Assembly: GCA_018693315.1 (NCBI GenBank)
Contig: JABHLR010000004.1
Coordinates: 1-34,137, forward strand
DNA length: 34,137 bases
Direction of reading: 5' to 3'
Source of the DNA: an archaeon
GTDB lineage: Archaea > Nanobdellota > Nanobdellia > Pacearchaeales > GW2011-AR1
Each line of letters opens with the position of its first letter. Positions within the stretch are counted from its first letter, which is position 1. Shown here piece by piece: positions 9,761 to 17,698 of this stretch. A program made the position numbers and the translations under genes. The notes below the pieces were generated by a model, which had not been told where the DNA came from, ran no database searches, and worked only from the letters and a program-made list of their open reading frames with translations.

Positions 9761-10036
9761 ATGGCAACAGCAGGAATCCAATTCAAAATAATGCCAGAAG
9801 GTATCGACACAGATCTAGAAACTTTAAAATCTGAAATCAAAACAAAAATAGAATCTTTCGAATCCGGAGTCTTCAATGAAGCAAAAGAAGAGCCAATCGC
9901 ATTCGGATTAAAAGCACTAATTGTAACAATCGCACTTTCCGAAGACGAAGAATCAGACGCAGTAGAAAAAGCACTATCTGAAATTGAAGGCGTCTCATCT
10001 GTCGAGCTAATCGACTACCGAAGAGTTGTCGGATAA
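9761..10036 (+). CDS. ef1b: Elongation factor 1-beta (aEF1B)
   Basis: Size and sequence fit: FKIMPEGIDTDLETLKSEIKTKIESF...EEPIAFGLKALIVTIALSEDE...VEKALSEIEGVSSVELIDYRRVVG. Confidence 0.92.
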   Translation: MATAGIQFKIMPEGIDTDLETLKSEIKTKIESFESGVFNEAKEEPIAFGLKALIVTIALSEDEESDAVEKALSEIEGVSSVELIDYRRVVG

Positions 10037-10066
10037 ATTTATAACCTCCGCAAACATAATTCTAAC

Positions 10067-10669
10067 ATGCCAATCACAGACGAAGAAGCAAGCAAAATCA
10101 AAGAACAGCTCCTAACGCAATTAGATAATTTCCCCGAAGACAAAAGAGAACAAATCCAAACCCAAATCAATTCTATGACAAACGAACAAATCGAAGCCTT
10201 CGTCAAACAAAACCAACTAACACACCTAAATGGCGGATGCATATTCTGCTCGATAATCGCAAACAAAACTCCATCCTACAAAATCGCAGAAAGCCCTGAC
10301 GGAACTGCAATCCTAGAAATCAACCCCCTAAGCAAAGGCCACGCGCTAATAATCCCAAAAGAACACCTCGAAGAAATTCCAGAATCGATAAGATCGCTAG
10401 CGCAACAAGTCGCAACAAAACTAAAAGAAACATTCAGTCCTAACGACGTCCAAATCAACGAACTAAAAATCATGGATCACGCATTACTAGAAGTTGTTCC
10501 AATCTACGGCGACGAAACAGAGAAAAAACAAGCAACAGAAGAAGAGCTCAAATCACTCCAAAATCAAATAACAGGAGAGGCTAAAGAAGAAACCTCAGAA
10601 ACCGAAGAAGACGTAGAAGAAGACGAAGGGGATGAAGAAGTCCCAGTTCTACCTCCAAGAATTCCTTAA
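10067..10669 (+). CDS. HIT-family-like protein with a helical N-terminal extension and acidic tail; catalytic HxHxH degenerate
   Basis: GGCIFCSIIANKTPSYKI...GTAILEINPLSKGHALIIPKEH matches the HIT core. The motif region reads MDHALLEVVPIY. Confidence 0.75.
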   Translation: MPITDEEASKIKEQLLTQLDNFPEDKREQIQTQINSMTNEQIEAFVKQNQLTHLNGGCIFCSIIANKTPSYKIAESPDGTAILEINPLSKGHALIIPKEHLEEIPESIRSLAQQVATKLKETFSPNDVQINELKIMDHALLEVVPIYGDETEKKQATEEELKSLQNQITGEAKEETSETEEDVEEDEGDEEVPVLPPRIP

Positions 10670-11487
10670 ATCAAATTAGCTATCAGACCTAAAACATAAT
10701 CCTTCAAAAATACATATCCCAAAAACGCAATCAGAAACGCTGGCACAAATGGCAACCCATCCTTAATCTTAACCTTCTTTTTCCCCTTCAATAATTTAAT
10801 ATCATTCAGCGACAAACCATCCCAATCGGCCTTAATCGTTTTCCCTTTAGCTTTAATGTCATCAACAAGCCAATCCCCTTCCCTCAACTCCTTCCCAGAA
10901 ACAACCTTTATCATCGAAACAGCCTCAAGACCCTTCGCAAAAACATAAAGCCCCATTGTCAAAACAGCAATTATTCCAATCACTAAAAATATAAAACTAA
11001 CAAATCCCAACGCCATCACAATAAGTCCAGCAACCAATGCCCACCCCTGACCACGAGAAACTTTTTGCATCTCCACATTCACCTTCTTGAAATCCTTAGA
11101 ATACAAAACAAAAGAATACAACAACCCATAAACAGAACCAGACAACATCAAAAACAAAAGAAAAATTCCAATGTTAGTTAACGTCAAGTAAAAAGTTGTC
11201 CCAACAAAAAATGCCGTCATAGCCACCAGCAACTTCGCATCGCCACCAGCAAAAACTCTACCATAATAAAACAAATTCATAAACGCAAACATAATCACCA
11301 ATGCAAAACCAGCACGAAAAATAATCGTAACATCCTTGCTAAATATCGCACTATAAAAAACAAAAACAAAACTCGCAACCAATAAAAACAAGTTCAACCA
11401 GTTATCGACCTCTCTCCTCTTTAAATCCTGCAAACTAGCAACAACAATCCCAATCAAAAACAGCCAAAACAAAAATCCAAACACCAT
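10666..11487 (-). CDS. Type IV prepilin/prearchaellin peptidase (A24 family)
   Basis: Multi-TM protein with QDLKRREVDNWLN and FAGGDAKLLVAM (the GxGD aspartyl protease motif). ATG at 11487 overlaps the upstream TGA. Confidence 0.85.
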   Translation of the reverse strand: MVFGFLFWLFLIGIVVASLQDLKRREVDNWLNLFLLVASFVFVFYSAIFSKDVTIIFRAGFALVIMFAFMNLFYYGRVFAGGDAKLLVAMTAFFVGTTFYLTLTNIGIFLLFLMLSGSVYGLLYSFVLYSKDFKKVNVEMQKVSRGQGWALVAGLIVMALGFVSFIFLVIGIIAVLTMGLYVFAKGLEAVSMIKVVSGKELREGDWLVDDIKAKGKTIKADWDGLSLNDIKLLKGKKKVKIKDGLPFVPAFLIAFLGYVFLKDYVLGLIANLI

Positions 11488-11666
11488 CAATATTTCTTAT
11501 TCTTCTTTTTAGATTTCTTTACTTTCTTCCCCATCTTGTCTTTCTCATCATCAGTTTCAGAAACATTGTGAGTTCTAAACTGCCCACCCCTCTTATACCC
11601 CCGAGCCAACCGCTTCCTCTTCAAGTCCTTCTTCGTTTTCCGCCGATCATTTCCTCCATAATCCAT
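11487..11666 (-). CDS. Small very basic protein (59 aa), unknown function, translationally coupled to the prepilin peptidase
   Basis: MDYGGNDRRKTKKDLKRKRLARGYKRGGQFRTHNVSETDDEKDKMGKKVKKSKKKNKKY*. 180 nt in frame, too short for the ORF track. Its TGA (11489-11487) overlaps the next ATG (11487-11485). Confidence 0.65.
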   Translation of the reverse strand: MDYGGNDRRKTKKDLKRKRLARGYKRGGQFRTHNVSETDDEKDKMGKKVKKSKKKNKKY

Positions 11667-12214
11667 TATACAACCGTCACCTCAACTTTTCCATTAACCT
11701 TCCTAATCTCATACATCCTCTCAAACTCAAAAGTAAATTCAACAGGAAAATAATTTTTATTTGCCTTGGGAACTCTGGATGAAAGTTTTTTCCCAACCTC
11801 TGTTCTGCCAAAAACCAAAGAATTCCCATCTTTAGAAGTCAACCCCTCCGGATAAAGAACATTATCAAAAAAACCAGGCGCTTCATTAGTAAGCCTATCC
11901 TCAACAGTCAAATTCTTAAAAATAAACCCCTTCATTTTATCGTCGGATTTCACCGCGGCCAGAAAATTAACCCTAAACTCCTTATCAAAATCACCAGATC
12001 CAAAATTAACACCCTTAGCAGATTCCTTAATCAGCTCAACCTCTCTCATCTCAAAAACAGACAATCCATCTACAACATCCAAAACCACAACTGGCGAAAC
12101 CAACTCATTCGGCAAATCCTGACCCTGCTGATAACGAACCATAAAGACAACCCCGCAAAGTATCAAGGTTATAACAACAAGATACAGCCCGAAAAACATC
12201 CCACGCTTATTCAT
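11666..12214 (-). CDS. Pilin-like protein (class III leader-like N-terminus)
   Basis: MNKRGMFFGLYLVVITLILCGVVFMV...: short basic leader ending in G, followed by a hydrophobic helix. Confidence 0.7.
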   Translation of the reverse strand: MNKRGMFFGLYLVVITLILCGVVFMVRYQQGQDLPNELVSPVVVLDVVDGLSVFEMREVELIKESAKGVNFGSGDFDKEFRVNFLAAVKSDDKMKGFIFKNLTVEDRLTNEAPGFFDNVLYPEGLTSKDGNSLVFGRTEVGKKLSSRVPKANKNYFPVEFTFEFERMYEIRKVNGKVEVTVV

Positions 12215-13017
12215 CAACATTCGCTCTTCCTCCTATACGCAATCCTATAAGTCTTCCCGCCATAATTTACACTCGATTCAACCACTCCAGTAAAACCAAC
12301 CATAGAACTAAAATCCTTCATACTATCAAATTTCACACTACCCTCAGTTATCAAACCGAAAGGAGCCTCAAAGATATACTTATCAGAAAAGGTGCTCAAA
12401 ACTCCTTGTATCTTCACCAACAAATTCCTACTCTCATCAAGAAGATTGTCAACATCCTTATGCAAAAACCTAGTCTCAGAAGTATGGCCGGCCTTGTAAA
12501 TATAACCAGGACCCTCGTTTTGAACAACATAATCTAAAAAACTTCTATCAGAAAAACTTCTATCAACCAAACCATCATAAGCTCTAAACTGCAAAACAAT
12601 CGCGTTCTGAATATCCACCTCCTTCCCTTTAAATTCAATTTCAGTTTTCAAAATCTCAGCCAACTCATCCTTAAGATTAGCATATTCTCCGCGCCTTCTT
12701 CTCTCATACCGCTCAAGCACCTTATCAATATCCTCGCCACTCGCAATAGACTTCCTGGCAACACTCAGCTCATCAAAATTCCTCATATAGACAAAAACAT
12801 TATTTATCCCAACCTCACATTCGTCGAGAACATTGACCCCACTCTTTTGCCCATCGGTCCACTTAACAAAATAAGATCCAAGCGCAAAAATCAACAAAAT
12901 TATTACAACCGCGACAATCGAAATCAACATCGTTATAATATTCCCAACACCTTTTTTTTGAGAGCGACCTCGAAAAAAACATGGAGGATTTATCAATCCT
13001 ACTTTTTTATTAACCAT
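12214..13017 (-). CDS. Pilin-like protein with a long compound leader; paralogue of 16649..17698
   Basis: MVNKKVGLINPPCFFRGRSQKKGVGNIITMLISIVAVVIILLIF...; C-terminus YGGKTYRIAYRRKSEC. Confidence 0.7.
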   Translation of the reverse strand: MVNKKVGLINPPCFFRGRSQKKGVGNIITMLISIVAVVIILLIFALGSYFVKWTDGQKSGVNVLDECEVGINNVFVYMRNFDELSVARKSIASGEDIDKVLERYERRRRGEYANLKDELAEILKTEIEFKGKEVDIQNAIVLQFRAYDGLVDRSFSDRSFLDYVVQNEGPGYIYKAGHTSETRFLHKDVDNLLDESRNLLVKIQGVLSTFSDKYIFEAPFGLITEGSVKFDSMKDFSSMVGFTGVVESSVNYGGKTYRIAYRRKSEC

Positions 13018-13513
13018 GTTGCATCAAAACCTCCACACTCATATCTGCATCAATCTTGGCACCACCCCTATCAAAAACAACAGGATAACTTTTCTTAAAA
13101 TACCCCGGCTCATATTGCTTAATATCATCACTCAACTTAACCGAACCCGCCTCATAAAGCTCCCTGACCCAAAGCGAACCAGAATCTCCTTGATACAAAC
13201 GAGCCAACTCACCACCACCGCCACTAAAAATAACTCTCGCAAAAATCCTGTCAAAATTCCCCGAGAAACCGCAATAAGAAAGCACCTTATCCAATTCACT
13301 GTTGGGATAAGAACCAAATTCAAAAACCCCATCCAAAGCCAAACAGTCAACAATATTTTTCCCAACTATTGCAGACCCAGAATCCCTAACATTAATATCG
13401 TGACTATAAAAAATCGCGACAATCCCAAAAATAACAATCGCAATAAGAGCAACAACAGCAACCCTAACTATCATCATAACCCCCTCACCCAAACCTCCCC
13501 TTTTATTAATCAT
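13010..13513 (-). CDS. Pilin-like protein
   Basis: MINKRGGLGEGVMMIVRVAVVALIAIVIFGIVAIFYS... Confidence 0.7.
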   Translation of the reverse strand: MINKRGGLGEGVMMIVRVAVVALIAIVIFGIVAIFYSHDINVRDSGSAIVGKNIVDCLALDGVFEFGSYPNSELDKVLSYCGFSGNFDRIFARVIFSGGGGELARLYQGDSGSLWVRELYEAGSVKLSDDIKQYEPGYFKKSYPVVFDRGGAKIDADMSVEVLMQHG

Positions 13514-13863
13514 GAAACGCTCACCACAAATTTAGTATCCTCATCCCTAACATCGACGGAGTATCTAGTAAAATAAGGATATCCCTTCAACGACTTAAAA
13601 TTATCAACACCAACAAAAACATTACCATCCCTCAAATCAACACTATGGACAAAACCACCAATATTCTTCTTCGGAATAATAAACTCCATTCCGGGCACAG
13701 CAGAATCAAGCAATAACGCAGTCTGCTTTTCAAGAATCTGCTGGCGAACACCTCGAGAATTCGCAGTCCCAGCAACAGCAGTAACAAGCAACGCCATAAT
13801 AATCGCTATCAAAATTATATGAATCAACGCCCTCCCCATAAGATCCCCTTTTTTATTCATCAT
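13510..13863 (-). CDS. Pilin-like protein
   Basis: MMNKKGDLMGRALIHIILIAIIMALLVTAVAG.... The start was trimmed from the ORF-track start to the NKKG leader. Confidence 0.7.
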   Translation of the reverse strand: MMNKKGDLMGRALIHIILIAIIMALLVTAVAGTANSRGVRQQILEKQTALLLDSAVPGMEFIIPKKNIGGFVHSVDLRDGNVFVGVDNFKSLKGYPYFTRYSVDVRDEDTKFVVSVS

Positions 13864-13864
13864 C

Positions 13865-14905
13865 CTAAGCCGGGATTGCAAGATACTCATCGCAACCAAT
13901 TGTTTTTAGATAATCGGGAGCCACTGCAATAATCTTTCTTTGTCTATTGGCCTCTTTGATAGCCTCTTTGGCGGCGGCCTCATTTCCCCAAAAATTCCAA
14001 TCAAGAGTAGCAGCACCAGCAGCCCCTGCGCCAATAACAGCCAGAGAAGCACCAAGAGTAAGGGGAGCAAAAATTACACCGGCAGCCACAACAGCCCCTG
14101 CGCCAATAATACCGCCGGTACTTGCACTGCCCAAATAACTCCCACTCAATCCCGAAACCGCCCTTATCTTATAAACCAAAAGTGTATCATCACCAACCGG
14201 CGACAAGTCATCCTGTATTTCAAAATGCTGAATCCCTGAAGTCTCATTAGTCCAAAGCGGCAAATAATCATCATAAGTCCCCTTGGACCCAGGAACGTCA
14301 TGCGTCTTATAATACTCAATAAACCTAATGTTAAAACCTAACATAAAATCATGATCAGGCCCCTTCAAAGAAGAAACCTTTTTCTTACTCACTTCCTCTC
14401 TTTTTTTCTCAATCTGCTCCCTAGTAAACCCACTCCCTTCATAATGCTCAGCCGACGCCTTAGCTGTATAATGCAACCGAGCAAAAACCACGCAATAAGA
14501 GGTAGTAGCATTAAATCCCTTATGAACAAAATCAAACTCACCACGACCAAACATATACCACCCAGACGCAACCGCCTTCGATATTTTTTCATAAATCTCA
14601 TCAGGATCCGCACTATCAAACGTCACAACCTCCGTCCTACACTTCAAAGGAAACAGACCCTTCATATCAGTTCCAAGCTCAAACAAATCCGGAGAATTCG
14701 CCCTCAAAACAACACTCTGCCTACACTCCTGCCAATCAAGCTCATCCGAAGTAAAATACTCAAAAAATAAAAAATAAATGGAAAGTGACAAAACGATCAA
14801 TCCCAATATCAACGCCAAAATATAACCTCGCCACACCGCCTTTTTTTGAGATCGATCTCGAGAAAAACGCAAAGGACTCAGCGATCCCACTTTTTTATTC
14901 ACCAT
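13865..14905 (-). CDS. Pilin-like/membrane protein with the compound leader and a Gly/Ala-rich hydrophobic segment near the C-terminus
   Basis: MVNKKVGSLSPLRFSRDRSQKKAVWRGYILALILGLIVLSLSIYFLF...; GGIIGAGAVVAAGVIFAPLTLGASLAVIGAGAAGAATL. Confidence 0.65.
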   Translation of the reverse strand: MVNKKVGSLSPLRFSRDRSQKKAVWRGYILALILGLIVLSLSIYFLFFEYFTSDELDWQECRQSVVLRANSPDLFELGTDMKGLFPLKCRTEVVTFDSADPDEIYEKISKAVASGWYMFGRGEFDFVHKGFNATTSYCVVFARLHYTAKASAEHYEGSGFTREQIEKKREEVSKKKVSSLKGPDHDFMLGFNIRFIEYYKTHDVPGSKGTYDDYLPLWTNETSGIQHFEIQDDLSPVGDDTLLVYKIRAVSGLSGSYLGSASTGGIIGAGAVVAAGVIFAPLTLGASLAVIGAGAAGAATLDWNFWGNEAAAKEAIKEANRQRKIIAVAPDYLKTIGCDEYLAIPA

Positions 14906-14979
14906 AATAAAACCACCAAAAACAACTTAATAAAACTAACCATCAATAGAAATATAAACCCAAAATACCCCGATTTTTT

Positions 14980-16515
14980 ATGAAAGGCCTCCTGGGAAAG
15001 CTCTTCTCGGTGAAAGGGTTTCTCCTAACAGCAGCAGTCGCAACAACAATAGCAGTCGCACCTCTCGCAATAAAACAAGCAAGCCCAGAAAAACCAGTTC
15101 CAAGAAAAATCGGCGATTTCAGATATCACACCGAGGTCACAAACATCTCAGCAATAAACACTCAATCATCTCCAAAACAAGGATTAAGACAAGCCAACGA
15201 AAATGGAGTTACATCTGTCGGTAATCACGGCACCCCAGACCCAAACGAAGCGGACCGCTCAATATACGTAGACATATCAATCGAAAACGCCCCGGAAGCA
15301 ATAACCATAAAACATTCCCATCACCCAAAAAGCAATTTATCAATAGAGAAAAAAGTCGACGAACACCTAACAGAAGATGCAAACAACACCCACACCTACC
15401 TCATCCTACCAAAAGAAATAGAAACAGGATTATTCACTCAAACAATAAGACGGATCAACACCAAAAACCCAGAAGGATTTTCAGTAGAAACAATTCCAAC
15501 AAAAGACTCAAAACTAAACGCAGCAATAAGAAAATACAACAGGCTATTCGCAAGCAACCCAAACCAGTCAGACCCAGAAATAAGTGAACTAGAACAAGCA
15601 GTAAGAAATTCAGCAAAACTTTTAGGCGGCAAAAAAGAAAAGATTATAGAATTTGGAATAGATGGATTCAAAAGAGTGCTAGAAAAAAACGAAACCTCAA
15701 GAAGAGATTTTCTAAAACAAAAATACGGCAAAGAATACCAAGTGATCAAAGCACCAATACAGGCATCAAACAAAAGAGAAGCAGGAAGCAACCCAATCGG
15801 ACGAACAACAATCTTAGAAATAGATAACTCCAAACTCGAAGAGACAAAAGAAGGTTACATCGAAATCCCACAAATAACATTCTCAAGAAACGACAAAAGA
15901 GCAGGATTACAAAAACTGGCTTACAAATTCGAAATAAGAAAACCGAAAGAAGCCCCTTTTAGAAAACAACTACCTTTAGATAAAGTCCTTCTCGGCCCGT
16001 GGGAATCCATCGGAGAATCATATCATGAAAACAATGCAGCAAGATTTACAGTAAATGAAAATTCAACAATAGTAATAATTACACCAGATAACCATCCTAT
16101 CATCAACGCCACAGCCTCAAATATCAAAGATCCAGATGCGCACAAATGGTACAACAACAGAAGAACTTTTGAAGTAATAACTCAGGATTTGGTTTGCATG
16201 GGTAAACACTTATACAAAAGAAAAAACGCGCCAACCCAAAATATTTCAACAGCCAAAAGACTACTTGGAAGATGGGACGAAGATAGCACAAAAGAAACCA
16301 CATATGAAATATCCAAAGATCATCTTATATACACAAACGGAACAAAAAGAGAAAGGCACACAATAAAAAAACCAATAAAAAGAATCGGTGAAACTTACAT
16401 CATTACCACAGAAAGAAAAAACGGAACAGAAAGAGAACTTATAGCCACGCAAACTGGAAAAAATAAAATGAAACTCATCTTAGGACATAACGACCATTCA
16501 TTAACAAGAAAATAA
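14980..16515 (+). CDS. Secreted or membrane-anchored protein of unknown function with a C-terminal tandem repeat
   Basis: N-terminal hydrophobic segment (FLLTAAVATTIAVAPLAI); repeats LLGPWESIGESY... and LLGRWDEDSTKETTYEIS.... Confidence 0.7.
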   Translation: MKGLLGKLFSVKGFLLTAAVATTIAVAPLAIKQASPEKPVPRKIGDFRYHTEVTNISAINTQSSPKQGLRQANENGVTSVGNHGTPDPNEADRSIYVDISIENAPEAITIKHSHHPKSNLSIEKKVDEHLTEDANNTHTYLILPKEIETGLFTQTIRRINTKNPEGFSVETIPTKDSKLNAAIRKYNRLFASNPNQSDPEISELEQAVRNSAKLLGGKKEKIIEFGIDGFKRVLEKNETSRRDFLKQKYGKEYQVIKAPIQASNKREAGSNPIGRTTILEIDNSKLEETKEGYIEIPQITFSRNDKRAGLQKLAYKFEIRKPKEAPFRKQLPLDKVLLGPWESIGESYHENNAARFTVNENSTIVIITPDNHPIINATASNIKDPDAHKWYNNRRTFEVITQDLVCMGKHLYKRKNAPTQNISTAKRLLGRWDEDSTKETTYEISKDHLIYTNGTKRERHTIKKPIKRIGETYIITTERKNGTERELIATQTGKNKMKLILGHNDHSLTRK

Positions 16516-16518
16516 TAA

Positions 16519-16647
16519 TCATCCTGAAAATTTAGAAATCAATTTGACAAATCCAAAAACAACAGCCGCCAAAATCAACAACCACAAAACCCAACTCAAA
16601 GTTTTATCAGTAGAAACCTGCCCCTTTTTGTTTCGCCAAGTTACCAT
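16519..16647 (-). CDS. Very small pilin-like protein (42 aa)
   Basis: MVTWRNKKGQVSTDKTLSWVLWLLILAAVVFGFVKLISKFSG*. ATG at 16647; its first 58-bp upstream ORF-track extension overlaps the neighbouring gene. Confidence 0.65.
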   Translation of the reverse strand: MVTWRNKKGQVSTDKTLSWVLWLLILAAVVFGFVKLISKFSG

Positions 16648-16648
16648 T

Positions 16649-17698
16649 TTATATACCCCGGCCCTCATTCCAGCCACTCGTTTTAACATTAGGCATTCCA
16701 TTGTTATCACAACTCGCCAACCTCCGATAATCAACAGAAAAACGCCTATTTCCATATTTCCAAGATATAAATGTGGACGCACCAGATGAACCTGGGTTCG
16801 ATTTATACCTAGCAAGCCTATTCGTCAAACCTGGAAGCGCAGACCCAATTCCATTTTCAGTAACATAACCCAATGGCGTAATAATATCATACTGGCCACA
16901 ATACTGGTCCAAAATAACCTTAAGTTTTGCAGAAACCTCCTTCGCTTCCGCATGCAAAGCACTTTCCTTTTTGTTATCATAAATATCCATATAACTACCC
17001 CCTCCAGCAATAATACCCGTACCTCTGTTATTATCCAAATAGTTATTAGTAGAACGCTCATCCTCCAAATTAGAATAACCCTCAAGTACCGCCCCAACAG
17101 CACGATCAACACTCATCACCCTCCCACGAAAATTAATTTCAGTTGCCAAAATCTTTTTCAAATCATCATCAATTTTTCCAGCAATAACAGCCACCTTCCC
17201 AGTAACACCAAGATCATAATAATCCTTAGCCGGCTCCTTTATTATCCTAACCTTCTCTCCCCTAGCAATCGACCACCCATCAGAATTATTTCCAATCTTC
17301 GCAGGAAATTTCAAGCTCACGCAATCATTACATTGTGAATCCGGCCCTTCGACCAAACAAATACAAGCATAATTTCTCTGAATCCCCGACGTAAAAAACT
17401 CATTGGCTCCCTCGGAATACTGTGACTGCCCACCAAAATAAATTAAAAAATACTCCCTTTTGGCTTCCCTATCATCTGTATCCTGTGGCTGCCACATAGA
17501 AAAATCAGCAAACCCAACATCGTCAGCCTCTGCGATAGCCGCGACAAAAGCCTCCATATAAGATTCCGAAGTTTCTTCTCCCCGATGGAACAAAGGTGTG
17601 AGAACTGCAACCATCAAAAATATAATCAGAACAACTCCAGCCACAGCCAAAATCACACTCAAAATCTGCGTTATTGTAAATTTACCGTCTTTTTTCAT
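16649..17698 (-). CDS. Pilin-like protein; paralogue of 12214..13017
   Basis: MKKDGKFTITQILSVILAVAGVVLIIFLMVAVL.... Shared blocks: LATEINFRGR / LKTEIEFKGK, FG(L/Y)ITEG-type PLGYVTENG, and YGNRRFSVDYRRLASC / YGGKTYRIAYRRKSEC. Confidence 0.7.
   Translation of the reverse strand: MKKDGKFTITQILSVILAVAGVVLIIFLMVAVLTPLFHRGEETSESYMEAFVAAIAEADDVGFADFSMWQPQDTDDREAKREYFLIYFGGQSQYSEGANEFFTSGIQRNYACICLVEGPDSQCNDCVSLKFPAKIGNNSDGWSIARGEKVRIIKEPAKDYYDLGVTGKVAVIAGKIDDDLKKILATEINFRGRVMSVDRAVGAVLEGYSNLEDERSTNNYLDNNRGTGIIAGGGSYMDIYDNKKESALHAEAKEVSAKLKVILDQYCGQYDIITPLGYVTENGIGSALPGLTNRLARYKSNPGSSGASTFISWKYGNRRFSVDYRRLASCDNNGMPNVKTSGWNEGRGI

Noticed and set aside
9576-9767. 63-aa minus-strand ORF
   Set aside because: Antisense to the zinc-ribbon gene; its HLGHLYSI/HLSHRR pattern is the complement of CxxC codons.
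16519-16815. 98-aa form of the small pilin ORF
   Set aside because: The upstream part overlaps the neighbouring gene in another frame. The 42-aa form starting at 16647 carries the leader motif.
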